DNA from: CAVQGM01 sp963712065
GTDB lineage: Bacteria; Actinomycetota; Acidimicrobiia; Acidimicrobiales; Acidimicrobilacustridaceae
NCBI GenBank assembly: GCA_963712065.1
Contig: CAVQGM010000001.1
Coordinates: 558,001-622,000, forward strand
DNA: 64,000 nt
Direction: 5' to 3'
Shown: one piece after another, positions 1 to 7,682 of the stretch
How the letters are laid out: every line of letters begins with the position of its first letter
Numbering within the stretch: position 1 is the first letter of the stretch
Notes under the pieces: generated by a model
What the model was told of the DNA's origin: nothing
Seen by the model: only the letters and a program-made list of their open reading frames with translations
Databases searched by the model: none
Position numbers and translations under genes: made by a program

Positions 1-462
1 GAACACGTCGTCGTTCGGGTTCCAGTTGCCCTCCAGCACCACCGGCATGCCCGCCTGGAACAGCTCGGGCGGGTCGCCCTGGTGGGTCACCCGCACCTCG
101 GTGCCGTTGAAGACCACCGCGAACTCGACGCCGTTGGGGATCTCCTCGATGGTGCCGTCCTCGACGGTGCCCTGGAGGCGGAAGCGGTCGGCGCCCAGCT
201 CGTCGCGCTTCGCGACCGCCTCGTCGGCGTTGTAGAAGAACAGCGTGGCGTCGGACAGGGCCCGGCTGGCCACGAAGGCCACCGCCACCACGACCAGGCC
301 GATGACGAGGAACGCCGGCCAGCGACGCTTCCCACGGGACGGCACGGCGCGGGGCGTGAGGTCGAGCTCGCGACTCCCGGGGGCGACCCGCCGTTCGGGC
401 GGGACGTCACCGCCGGCGTCGGGCGTCGACATGGCGTCGGGCGCGCCGGGTGTCACAGCCAT
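1..462 (-). CDS. ccmE: Cytochrome c maturation protein CcmE (partial, 3' end off window)
   Basis: Heme chaperone of the System I pathway: it takes heme from CcmC/CcmD on the outer face of the membrane and delivers it to the CcmF ligation machinery. The first 154 residues are visible: a proline-rich cytoplasmic tail, one membrane anchor (about residues 49-66) followed by LSDATLFFYN, and the start of the OB-fold domain (RFRLQGTV, VTHQGDPPELF, VVLEG), all typical of the family. The heme-binding His motif lies beyond the left edge and cannot be checked. The start at 462 overlaps the end of ccmD; an internal ATG at 432 would remove ten residues. It is the last visible gene of the operon and ccmF would be expected next. 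Confidence 0.9.
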   Translation of the reverse strand, partial: MAVTPGAPDAMSTPDAGGDVPPERRVAPGSRELDLTPRAVPSRGKRRWPAFLVIGLVVVAVAFVASRALSDATLFFYNADEAVAKRDELGADRFRLQGTVEDGTIEEIPNGVEFAVVFNGTEVRVTHQGDPPELFQAGMPVVLEGNWNPNDDVF

Positions 463-587
463 CGGCGCTGCTCCGGGGGCACTCGACGGCTGAGGGCCCG
501 GCCCCGCACGATGATCACCGACGCGTAGACGACGAGGGCCACCACCGTGACCGCCCAGCCGAGGGTCACCCATCCCCACTGGCTCAC
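453..587 (-). CDS. ccmD: CcmD-like small membrane protein
   Basis: A 44-residue single-span membrane protein (hydrophobic about residues 6-27, then a basic tail with RGRALSRR). CcmD in System I helps release holo-CcmE from CcmC. The sequence is too short for a firm family match, so the call rests on size, one transmembrane segment with basic C-terminus, and its exact place between ccmC and ccmE. Its GTG start overlaps the ccmC stop (GTGA) and its own stop overlaps the start of ccmE, so translation is probably coupled throughout. Confidence 0.75.
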   Translation of the reverse strand: MSQWGWVTLGWAVTVVALVVYASVIIVRGRALSRRVPPEQRRWL

Positions 588-1405
588 CGGGCCCCCCCTT
601 CGGCGCGCGGTGCGCCGCTCGGGCGACGGGCGCCCGCCCCACCACGACGCTCGGCGATGGCGAGGCCGAGGTCGAGCTCCTCGACGCGCTGCTCGAGCCA
701 CGCCACGCGGAAGCGGTGGACGGCCAGCCAGGCGAAGATCGCCGTGGCCACCGCGATGCCGAACACGAGGGTGAACAGCTGGAGGCCGTCGATCTTCGGG
801 TCGAGGGTGATGAGCGTCGGGTCCTGGTGGAGCGACCGCCACCACTCGACGGAGCGGTTGACGATGAGCACGTTGGGCAGCAGGAGGAGGCCCACCACCG
901 CCGAGCGCTTGGCTCGGGAGGCGGGGTCGTCGGTGGTGCGGCGCACGGCGAGGTAGCCGAGCATCAGCAGGAAGAGCATGGCCGTGGAGGTCAGGCGGGC
1001 GTCCCACACCCAGAACACACCCCAGGTCGGCCGCCCCCAGATCATCCCGGTGACGAGGGTGAGGGCGGTGAACACGGTGGCGACCTCGATGGCCGAGGCC
1101 GAGACGAGGTCCCACCACTCCGACTTCTTCCAGAGCACCACCACGCTGCCGAGGGTGGCCAGGACGATGCCGAGGTAGGCGGCGGTCACGACCGGCACGT
1201 GCACGTACATCAGGCGCACCGTCTCACCGAGCTCGGCGTCGGCCGGGGAGGCGACGAGGGCGAGGAAGGCGAGCAGTGCGATCCCCGCCAACGTCACCAG
1301 GCCGAGCACGCGCGTGCCGCCCGACCCGGTGCCGACCGGGCCGTCGGCCTCGGCCCGCTCGGGGCGCGCCCCCTCGGTGGAGGTGGCGGTCAGCTCTGTG
1401 GTCAC
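584..1405 (-). CDS. ccmC: Heme exporter/handling protein CcmC
   Basis: Integral membrane protein of the heme-handling family that loads heme onto CcmE. The 273-residue product has six predicted membrane segments and the tryptophan-rich signature WGVFWVWDARLT at about residues 128-139. Candidate axial heme ligands are His69 (MYVHVP) and His193 (EWWRSLHQ), matching the two conserved histidines of CcmC. The N-terminal 35 residues are a charged extension. The GTG start at 1405 was chosen because GGAGGA sits 3 nt upstream; the long reading frame continues further upstream but runs into ccmB. The gene overlaps ccmB and ccmD by a few bases. Confidence 0.93.
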   Translation of the reverse strand: MTTELTATSTEGARPERAEADGPVGTGSGGTRVLGLVTLAGIALLAFLALVASPADAELGETVRLMYVHVPVVTAAYLGIVLATLGSVVVLWKKSEWWDLVSASAIEVATVFTALTLVTGMIWGRPTWGVFWVWDARLTSTAMLFLLMLGYLAVRRTTDDPASRAKRSAVVGLLLLPNVLIVNRSVEWWRSLHQDPTLITLDPKIDGLQLFTLVFGIAVATAIFAWLAVHRFRVAWLEQRVEELDLGLAIAERRGGAGARRPSGAPRAEGGAR

Positions 1406-2070
1406 GATTCCTCCAAGAGGGCGCCGAACCCGAGGAGCCCGGCGACGGTGTAGACGAGCGCGAAGACCCCGAGCAATCCGACCCACGGCCACCCGTCGGC
1501 GGGAGCGCCGTCGAGAGCCGCCTCGGTCGCTCGGGTCGAGGCGATCAGCACGGGGGCGAGCACCGGGAGCAGCAGGAGCGGGAGGAGCGTCTCCCGCACC
1601 CGGAGCCCGACCGCGAGCACGCCGTAGAGGGTACCGGCGGCGGCGATCCCCACGGTCGCGACCAACACCGTCGTGACGAGGAGGCCCCAGCCGCCGAGCC
1701 CGGCGTCGTAGAGGACGGCCACCCCGAGGCCCAGCAGGATCTCGAGGGCCAGCAGCTCGACGGCCACGGCGGCCGCCTTGCCGAGGTAGATGCCGGCGGG
1801 GTCGAGGCCGGTGAGACGCAGGGCGTCGCGGACGCCGTCGCCGGCCTCGACCGCGAAGGTGCGCTGGATGGCCAGGAGGGCGGCCAACAGCACGGCGACC
1901 CAGTACAGGCCCGGGGTCGCCCGCTCGAGGATGCCCCGGTCGGGGTCGAGGGCGAAGGCGAACAGCACGAGGATGAGCAGCGCGAGCGGGAGCACCTGGT
2001 TGACCCCGACGCGGGATCGGAGCTCGAGGCGCAGGTCCTTCGCGGCGACGAGGGCCGCGTCACGGAACAC
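1402..2070 (-). CDS. ccmB: Heme ABC transporter permease CcmB
   Basis: Membrane subunit of the CcmAB ABC complex that works with CcmC to release holo-CcmE. The 222-residue protein has the usual CcmB length and about six hydrophobic segments, with an N-terminal DLRLELRSR region typical of the family and an AIQRTFAVE stretch after the second span. The GTG start at 2070 lies inside the 3' end of ccmA (11-nt overlap), and the 3' end overlaps the ccmC start by 4 nt, consistent with translational coupling within the ccmABCDE operon. Confidence 0.9.
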   Translation of the reverse strand: MFRDAALVAAKDLRLELRSRVGVNQVLPLALLILVLFAFALDPDRGILERATPGLYWVAVLLAALLAIQRTFAVEAGDGVRDALRLTGLDPAGIYLGKAAAVAVELLALEILLGLGVAVLYDAGLGGWGLLVTTVLVATVGIAAAGTLYGVLAVGLRVRETLLPLLLLPVLAPVLIASTRATEAALDGAPADGWPWVGLLGVFALVYTVAGLLGFGALLEES

Positions 2071-2728
2071 GGGGGGCCTCCAGGGCGAGGCCGCCGGTGG
2101 TGACGCCGCCCTCGACGGTGACGACCCGGGCGGCGAGGGGCTCGGCCCGGTCGAGCTCGTGGGAGGCCACGAGCACGGTGGCGCCGGCCGCCGCCGCGTC
2201 GCGGACGAGGGCGTCGACCACGTCGCGGGCCTCCTGGTCGAGCCCGGCGTGGGGCTCGTCGAGGAGCCAGAGCTCGGGGCGTCGGGCGACCAGCACCGCG
2301 AACGACACCCGTCGTCGCTGCCCCGCCGACAGCCGGGAGACGCGCACGTCCCGGAGCCGGCCCGACAGTCCGAGCCGCTCCATCGCCGCCGCCGAGTCGA
2401 CGTCGGCAGCCCCGGCCGCACGGGTCCAGAAGCGCAGGTTGTCGGCGACCGTCAGCTCGTCGTAGAGGCCGGTCTGGTGGGCGAGCAGGCCGACCCGGCG
2501 CCGGACGCCCGTGCGGTCGCGGCGCAGGTCGCAGCCGAGCACGACGGCCTCGCCCGAGACCACCGGGAGGAGCCCGGCACAGGTGCGCAGGAGCGTGGTC
2601 TTGCCGGCCCCGTTGGCCCCACGGAGCAGCACGATCTCGCCGCGCGCCACCTCGAGGTCGGCGCCGGCGAGGGCGGGGAAGCGGCCGAGGAGCGCGACCG
2701 CGGCGCGGAGGTGGACGACGGGCTCCAT
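2060..2728 (-). CDS. ccmA: Heme ABC transporter ATP-binding protein CcmA
   Basis: ATPase of the CcmAB complex, whose ATP hydrolysis drives release of heme-loaded CcmE. The 222-residue protein contains Walker A GANGAGKTT (residues 37-45), the ABC signature LSAGQ (133-137), Walker B LWLLDEP (153-159) and the H-loop His at about 190. Length and lack of a second domain match CcmA. First gene of the ccm operon. ATG at 2728 was chosen because the nucleotide-binding fold begins immediately after it. A TACCGT hexamer (2741-2746) lies 12 nt upstream and could be a -10 element, but no convincing Shine-Dalgarno sequence is visible. Confidence 0.92.
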   Translation of the reverse strand: MEPVVHLRAAVALLGRFPALAGADLEVARGEIVLLRGANGAGKTTLLRTCAGLLPVVSGEAVVLGCDLRRDRTGVRRRVGLLAHQTGLYDELTVADNLRFWTRAAGAADVDSAAAMERLGLSGRLRDVRVSRLSAGQRRRVSFAVLVARRPELWLLDEPHAGLDQEARDVVDALVRDAAAAGATVLVASHELDRAEPLAARVVTVEGGVTTGGLALEAPRVP

Positions 2729-2802
2729 GGCGACCACCCAACGGTACCGGCGGGGCCGGAGGGGGTCCAAGGTGGCGCGGCCGAACGTCGAGGCGGCAGC
2801 GG

Positions 2803-2808
2803 TATCGT
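2803..2808 (+). promoter_or_regulatory. -10 element (TATCGT) of sortase gene
   Basis: TATCGT ends 6 nt before the GTG at 2815, the spacing expected for a leaderless transcript. Confidence 0.5.
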
Positions 2809-2814
2809 CGCCCG

Positions 2815-3756
2815 GTGCGGGTGGCGAAGGTGATCGGCTGGACCGGGCGGATGATGATCCGTGCCGGCGTGCTCGTGCTGCTCTTCGTCGTCTACCAGCT
2901 GTGGGGTACGGCCATCCACACCGCCCAGGCCCAGGACGAGCTGGAGGAGGAGTTCCAGCAGCGCCTGGCCGAGGTCGCCGCGGCCACGACGACGACGGCC
3001 GACACCGTCTCACCGACGACGGCGCCGCCGGTCACCGCCGCCGCCGACATCCCGCCGCCGGCGCCCGGTGACCCCATCGGGCGCATCCTGATCCCGACGA
3101 TCGGGGTCGACTTCTACTTCGTCCAGGGCGTCGACCTGGACTACCTCGAGGACGGGCCCGGCCACTTCCCCAACACCCCGTTGCCCGGCCAGCCCGGCAA
3201 CGCTGCGTTGGCGGGCCACCGCACCACCTATGCCGCCCCGTTCCACCGCCTCGACGAGCTCGACCCCGGCGACCAGGTGACGGTCGAGACGTTCCAGGGC
3301 ACGTTCACCTACGAGGTGCTCCCCCAGGAGGGGAACCCCGGTGAGCCCCCCAAGGGCCACTTCATCGTGGCGCCGACCCAGGTCGAGATCCTCGACGACG
3401 CCGGCGACGATCGGCTCACGCTGATGGCGTGCCATCCCAAGTACAGCGCCGCCCAACGGATCGTGGTGTCGGCCGAGCTCGTGGGGAACCCCGCGCCGCC
3501 GACACCGCTGCCACAGCAGGACGTGGTGGCCAACACCTTCGTCGGTGAGGATCTCGCGGGCGGCGACGACAGCGCCCGGCTGCCCGCCATCTCCTGGTCG
3601 CTCGCGATGGTGGCGGTCTGGGTCGGGGCCTGGCTCGTCGGGCGGCGCTGGCCGAGGGGCAGGTGGCTCGCCTACGCCGTCGCCTTCCCGGTGTGGCTGG
3701 TGTTCCTCTACGCCGCGTTCGAGAACATCAACCAACTGCTCCCCAACGCGTACTGA
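2815..3756 (+). CDS. Class E sortase
   Basis: Membrane-bound cysteine transpeptidase that attaches secreted proteins to the actinobacterial cell wall, usually at an LAxTG-type signal. The 313-residue protein has an N-terminal membrane anchor (about 15-30), a Thr/Pro-rich linker (55-85), and the sortase barrel with catalytic His135 (LAGHRTTY), Cys206 (LMACHPKY) and Arg215 (QRIVV). Two further hydrophobic spans near residues 258-276 and 284-303 follow the catalytic domain, a C-terminal extension seen in some actinobacterial class E enzymes. The start is GTG at 2815. It is followed 3 nt later by a lipoprotein gene. No obvious substrate with a C-terminal sorting signal occurs in this window. Confidence 0.92.
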   Translation: MRVAKVIGWTGRMMIRAGVLVLLFVVYQLWGTAIHTAQAQDELEEEFQQRLAEVAAATTTTADTVSPTTAPPVTAAADIPPPAPGDPIGRILIPTIGVDFYFVQGVDLDYLEDGPGHFPNTPLPGQPGNAALAGHRTTYAAPFHRLDELDPGDQVTVETFQGTFTYEVLPQEGNPGEPPKGHFIVAPTQVEILDDAGDDRLTLMACHPKYSAAQRIVVSAELVGNPAPPTPLPQQDVVANTFVGEDLAGGDDSARLPAISWSLAMVAVWVGAWLVGRRWPRGRWLAYAVAFPVWLVFLYAAFENINQLLPNAY

Positions 3757-3759
3757 CCC

Positions 3760-4311
3760 GTGATGCGACCGCTCCGCACCGAGACGCTCGCCGTCGGCCT
3801 CCTCGCCGCGCTGTTGGCCGTGGCGTCGTGCCGCGGTGACGACGGCGCCGGCGTCGCCACCACCACCGCGCCACCGGCCCCCGAGACGACCACCACCACC
3901 GAGCCGCCGCTGGAGGCGGGTGAGCAGGTCTTCGTCTACCAGCCGTCGGTGGGTGACTGCTTCGACCGCCGCAAGCTCGAGCCGGGGCCCGAGGAGCGGG
4001 GCCAGACCGACATCGTGCTGCTGCTCGACTGCGGCCTGCCCCACCAGAACGAGACCTTCGCCGTGCTCGACGTGCCGGGCGCGGGACGCGACTTCCCCGG
4101 CGAGGAGGCGCTCCAGGACTTCGCCCGGGCCAACTGCGTCGCCGACTTCGAGGCGTTCGTCGGCACCCCGTACGTCGTGTCGGCGCTCGAGATCGGGTAC
4201 TACCTCCCGACCGAGACGGCCTGGGGCGCAGGGGCCCGCACCCTCGGCTGCTACGTCTACGACCTCGACGGGGCGAAGCTCGTCGGCACCATGCGCGACA
4301 GCGCCCGCTGA
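3760..4311 (+). CDS. Septum-formation-domain lipoprotein
   Basis: A secreted lipoprotein of 183 residues: signal peptide with lipobox VASC (Cys24), a Thr/Pro-rich spacer to about residue 50, then a domain with the pattern GDCF ... LLDCGLPHQNE ... FPGEE ... ARTLGCYVYD. This arrangement of conserved Cys, GDC and pHxxE motifs matches the actinobacterial septum-formation domain (PF13845), whose biochemical role is unclear. It is probably co-transcribed with the sortase 3 nt upstream. The start could be the GTG at 3760 or the adjacent ATG at 3763. Confidence 0.8.
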   Translation: MMRPLRTETLAVGLLAALLAVASCRGDDGAGVATTTAPPAPETTTTTEPPLEAGEQVFVYQPSVGDCFDRRKLEPGPEERGQTDIVLLLDCGLPHQNETFAVLDVPGAGRDFPGEEALQDFARANCVADFEAFVGTPYVVSALEIGYYLPTETAWGAGARTLGCYVYDLDGAKLVGTMRDSAR

Positions 4312-4338
4312 CTCGCCCTGCGCCGCCCCGGCCGATCC

Positions 4339-5070
4339 TCACACCCCTCGGAAGCCCGGCGGGCGGCGCTCCCGGAAGGCGGCCATGCCCTCCTGCAGGT
4401 CGGCGCTGGCCCACGCCCGACGGAAGGCCTCGGCGTAGCGGTCGCTCGTGGGCGCGACGGCCTCGGCGTCGTTGAGCCCGATCTTGTGCCCGGCGATGGT
4501 GAGCGGCGCCAGCCCGGCGATGCGCTCGGCCCACGCCAGGGCGTCCTCGAGGTGCCCGATGCGCTGCACGAGCCCGAACCCGGCGCACTGCTCACCGGTG
4601 TAGGTCTCGGCGGCGAGGAGCATGGCCCGCGCCGGCCCCTCCCCCGCCATGCGCGCCACCCGCTGCACCGTCCAGTGGTCGACCATCAACCCGAGCTTCG
4701 CCGCCGGGATCCCGAAGGTGGCGTCGACGGCGGCCACGCGCAGGTCGCACGCCGTCGCCAGCTGGGTGCCGGCGCCGAGCGCGAAGCCCTCGACGGCGGC
4801 GATGGTCGGGAACGGCGCCTCGCGGAGACCGGCCAGCACCCCGTTGAGGGCCTGCACGAAGGCGGTGTCCTCGACGCCACCGAGGTCGGCGCCGGCGCAG
4901 AAGTGGCCGTGGGCCCCGGTGAGCACGAGGGCCCGCGACCCGGCGTCGGTGGCCGCCGCCGTCGCCGCCACCAGCCCGTCGAGCGCGTCGTGGTCGAGGG
5001 CGTTGCGCCGCTCGGGCCGATCGATGGTGACCAGCGCGACCGAGCCCCGCTGCTCGACGTGCACCGTCAT
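4339..5070 (-). CDS. Enoyl-CoA hydratase/isomerase (crotonase) family protein
   Basis: Crotonase-fold enzyme acting on acyl-CoA thioesters, 243 residues. The oxyanion-hole region FCAGADLGG (about 57-65) and the GFALGAGTQLATACDL segment (95-110) are clear. In classical hydratases two glutamates act as acid/base; here the first position is Gln (GAGTQ) and the second Ala (GIPAAKLG), so ordinary enoyl-CoA hydration is unlikely and another crotonase reaction (isomerisation, thioester cleavage, decarboxylation) must be considered. The ATG at 5070 overlaps the stop of the upstream crotonase gene (ATGA), so both are translated as a pair. Confidence 0.85.
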   Translation of the reverse strand: MTVHVEQRGSVALVTIDRPERRNALDHDALDGLVAATAAATDAGSRALVLTGAHGHFCAGADLGGVEDTAFVQALNGVLAGLREAPFPTIAAVEGFALGAGTQLATACDLRVAAVDATFGIPAAKLGLMVDHWTVQRVARMAGEGPARAMLLAAETYTGEQCAGFGLVQRIGHLEDALAWAERIAGLAPLTIAGHKIGLNDAEAVAPTSDRYAEAFRRAWASADLQEGMAAFRERRPPGFRGV

Positions 5071-5861
5071 CGTCCGCTCCAACGGGGCGGGCGCTTCTCC
5101 TGGAAGGCGGCGATGCCCTCGGCGGCGTCCTCGGTGGCGGCGGTGACCGTCAGCAGCGGGTGCAGGGCCCGCAGGGCCTCGGCCGCCGCCTGGTCCCACA
5201 CCGCGTAGAACGCGTCCCGGCCGAGCCGCATCACCCCCGGCGGCTTGGCCGCCAGCTCGGCGGCCAGCGCGTCGACGGCACCGTCGAGCTCCACCGCCGG
5301 GACCACGCGGGTGACGAAGCCGATGCGCTCCGCCTCGGCGGCGTCGACCCGACGGCCGGTCATCATCAGCTCGAGGGCCCGCTTGGGTGGCATCGAGCGC
5401 ACCAGGGGCACGGTGATCATGAACGGCCACAGCCCGACGTCGATCTCGGGCGTGCCGAACACGGCGTCGTCGGCGGCCACGACGAGGTCGCAGGCCAGCG
5501 CCAGGCCGAGGCCCCCGGCCAGGGCGTACCCTCGCACCTTGGCGATGGTCGGCTTGCCGAGCGCCCAGAGCTCCTGGAACAGCTCGGCCAGCTCGCCCCG
5601 GCTGTCGTGGAGGGCGAGGTGCCCGGCGCCCGCCTCCATCCCCGTGAGGTCGGCACCGGCGCAGAAGGCACGGTCGCCGGCGCCGGTGAGCACCACCACC
5701 CTGACGTCGCCGCGCCCCTTCAGCTCGGCGACGGTGGAGCGGAGGGTGCGCACGAGGGCCCACGACAGTGCGTTGCGCCGCTCGGGTCGGTTGAGCACCA
5801 GCGTGGCCACGCCGTCGGCCACGCCGACGAGCAGCTCCTCGGGATCGGCCTCGTCGGTCAT
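5067..5861 (-). CDS. Enoyl-CoA hydratase/isomerase family protein
   Basis: Second crotonase-fold protein, 264 residues, first gene of a two-gene operon. FCAGADLTGM (about 65-74) forms the CoA/oxyanion site and GGLGLALACDLVVAADDAVFGTPEIDVGLWPF covers the active-site helix. The first catalytic Glu of hydratases is replaced by Leu, while the second is kept in FGTPEI, a pattern seen in crotonase members that are not classical hydratases. The C-terminal EGIAAFQEKRPPRW is the family's usual end. A TAACGT hexamer lies 8 nt upstream of the ATG, pointing to a leaderless message. The substrate cannot be deduced. Confidence 0.87.
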   Translation of the reverse strand: MTDEADPEELLVGVADGVATLVLNRPERRNALSWALVRTLRSTVAELKGRGDVRVVVLTGAGDRAFCAGADLTGMEAGAGHLALHDSRGELAELFQELWALGKPTIAKVRGYALAGGLGLALACDLVVAADDAVFGTPEIDVGLWPFMITVPLVRSMPPKRALELMMTGRRVDAAEAERIGFVTRVVPAVELDGAVDALAAELAAKPPGVMRLGRDAFYAVWDQAAAEALRALHPLLTVTAATEDAAEGIAAFQEKRPPRWSGR

Positions 5862-5869
5862 CGCCGGCG

Positions 5870-5875
5870 ACGTTA
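5870..5875 (-). promoter_or_regulatory. -10 element (TAACGT) of crotonase pair
   Basis: TAACGT on the minus strand with an 8-nt spacer to the ATG at 5861. Confidence 0.5.
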
Positions 5876-5935
5876 GCCCCGAGCGCTCCCACCGCCGGCC
5901 CCGCAGGCATCCACCGGCGAGACGGCGTGGTTGCC

Positions 5936-5941
5936 TACCGT
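5936..5941 (+). promoter_or_regulatory. -10 element (TACCGT)
   Basis: TACCGT with an 8-nt spacer to the ATG at 5950; divergent to the crotonase promoter about 60 nt away. Confidence 0.5.
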
Positions 5942-5949
5942 TGCTCCCG

Positions 5950-6465
5950 ATGGAAGCTGCGACGAGTCCGCTCGTGATCGGTGCCGCGCTGGCCGTGGTG
6001 GTCACCGTCCTCGTGGTGGCCGAGGTCCGCCACCGCCGCCGGGGAAGGGCAACGCGCGCGGCCGGTCTCCCCAAGGGGGCCGACGCCGCGCTGTGGTCGA
6101 TCGTCGAGGCCGTGCCCGATCCCCGGAACCACCTCGCGCTCACCCGTGACCTCTCGGGTGAGGTGCGGCTCACCGAGCTCGACCGGCAGACCGCGGCCGC
6201 TGCCTACGCCGCTGCCGGCACCGCCCGCACCACCCGCCTGCGGGCCCGACGCGAGCCCGCCCCGGCCCCGGCCCCGGCCGTGACCTCGGTGCCGAACGCA
6301 GTGGCCGTCGCCGAACGGCCCGCCACGGTGGGCCACGCCGACGCCGAGCCGATCACCCCGCGCTCGACGCGGGCTCGGCGGGCCAGGCTCGAGGCGGGCG
6401 ACGAGGACCACACCCTCAGCAGCCAGCTGTTCTTCGCCGGCGAGCCCGAGCTCAAGCCCTTCTAG
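5950..6465 (+). CDS. Single-span membrane protein of unknown function
   Basis: Not recognised. The 171-residue product has an N-terminal membrane span (about residues 8-25), a basic RHRRRGRATR segment directly after it, a short folded region with LTRDLSGEVRLTELDRQTAAAAYAAA, then an Ala/Pro-rich and charged tail ending SSQLFFAGEPELKPF. The topology suggests an N-out anchor with a cytoplasmic tail. Its stop overlaps the stop of the convergent glycosidase gene by 3-4 nt, leaving no room for a separate terminator between them. Confidence 0.7.
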   Translation: MEAATSPLVIGAALAVVVTVLVVAEVRHRRRGRATRAAGLPKGADAALWSIVEAVPDPRNHLALTRDLSGEVRLTELDRQTAAAAYAAAGTARTTRLRARREPAPAPAPAVTSVPNAVAVAERPATVGHADAEPITPRSTRARRARLEAGDEDHTLSSQLFFAGEPELKPF

Positions 6466-7664
6466 GACGACGTGACGACGGCGGCGAGCGCCGCCCAGCC
6501 CTGCGGGGCAGCGCCGAGGGCCGTGCCGTCGTCGGGATCCCAGTACTCGGCGAAGCCCGACGCGACCGCACCCCGGACGAGTTGCTCGGCGAGGACGCGT
6601 GCGATCCCCTCCTCCCCGGCGCGGCGGGCCGCCACCCAGTGCAGGTAGGTGAGCTGGGGCCACGCCGGACCGCGCCAGTAGACGAGCGGATCGAAGGTCG
6701 GCTCACGACGGTCGACGCCAGCCGGGCCGCAGGCGCCACCCAGGGCGTCGGGCCGCAGCAGCTGCTCCCAGGCCATCGGTCCGTGCTGCGGGAGGACGAG
6801 GAGCGGCAGCATCGCGTCGAGCGTGCGGACGCGCCCGCTCGTCGTCGCGGCGGGGCCGGCGTCGACCCAGGTGCGGCGCCGACCGTCCCAGCGCTGCTCG
6901 AGGGCGGCGACGAGGTCGAGGGCGGCGTCGGCCAGCGCATCGTCGCCGGTGACCGCGGCCAGCTCGAGGGCGTTGAACGCCACCAGCGCGTTGAACCCCG
7001 CCGGCGCAGCTCCGAAGGCAGGGTTGGCGATCGGTGAGCCGTGCAACGGATCGAGCTCGATCGACCGCACCAGTGCGCCCTTGACCTCGTACCAGGTCGC
7101 CGGGTCGAACGAGTCGCCGCCGACCCCGTCCCCGTCCCCGTCCCCGGAACGACACCAGTGGTCCCAGCGCGGGCTGTCATCGGCGCCCGACTCCCATGGG
7201 TGCACGATCGTGATCAAGCCGCTCCCGGGGTCGCGGGCGCGGTGGTCGAACAGGAAGGCCAGGCCGCGACGCGCCCTGGTCCAGAGCTCGTCGGGCACGG
7301 CGATGCTGCGGCGGTGCAGCTCGGCGAGGGCGTGGCCGTACATCGGCGGCTGGGTGATCGCCGACGCGTCGCGACGCCCCCAGAACGCCTGGAGCGCGGT
7401 CGGTGCCACCTCGTAGTCGACGTGGGGCACGAAGCCGAGCGCGTCCTGGGTACGGAACACGTGAGCCAGCTCGGACAGCGCCCGCTCGGACTCACCCAGA
7501 TCGGCCCACGCCACGGCGTGGAAGCACGAGTCCCAGAGCCACAGGAACGGATAGGTGCCGGGGTGCGGGGTCGTGTAGCCGGCGTCGACCCAGTTGGCGT
7601 CGAGCACGGCGCGGGCCCGGCGGGCCATGTCCGCCCGCCCCGGTAACGTGGCGCCGCCCGTCAC
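6462..7664 (-). CDS. GH63-like (alpha/alpha)6-barrel glycosidase
   Basis: Predicted glycoside hydrolase of about 400 residues in the six-hairpin superfamily that includes GH63 alpha-glucosidases and mannosyl/glucosylglycerate hydrolases. Diagnostic motifs are FLWLWDSCFHAVAW (about 40-53), HPWESGADDSPRWD (155-168), VYWRGPAWPQLTYLHW and, near the C-terminus, FAEYWDPDDG, which supply the usual acidic catalytic residues. A GDGDGDG run (174-180) reflects a simple repeat. No signal peptide, so it is likely cytoplasmic and may act on a compatible solute or storage glycoside. The GTG at 7664 was preferred over the ATG at 7628 because homologues keep residues before ARAVLDANW, but this start is uncertain. 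Divergent to a glycosyltransferase gene. Confidence 0.8.
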   Translation of the reverse strand: MTGGATLPGRADMARRARAVLDANWVDAGYTTPHPGTYPFLWLWDSCFHAVAWADLGESERALSELAHVFRTQDALGFVPHVDYEVAPTALQAFWGRRDASAITQPPMYGHALAELHRRSIAVPDELWTRARRGLAFLFDHRARDPGSGLITIVHPWESGADDSPRWDHWCRSGDGDGDGVGGDSFDPATWYEVKGALVRSIELDPLHGSPIANPAFGAAPAGFNALVAFNALELAAVTGDDALADAALDLVAALEQRWDGRRRTWVDAGPAATTSGRVRTLDAMLPLLVLPQHGPMAWEQLLRPDALGGACGPAGVDRREPTFDPLVYWRGPAWPQLTYLHWVAARRAGEEGIARVLAEQLVRGAVASGFAEYWDPDDGTALGAAPQGWAALAAVVTSS

Positions 7665-7682
7665 CAGCGAACCCCTCTCGTC

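Noticed and set aside
7108..7146. GAC/GGG simple repeat in the glycosidase gene (GDGDGDG) as a functional repeat
   Set aside because: A short in-frame low-complexity run that is probably a surface loop; no wider repeat structure.
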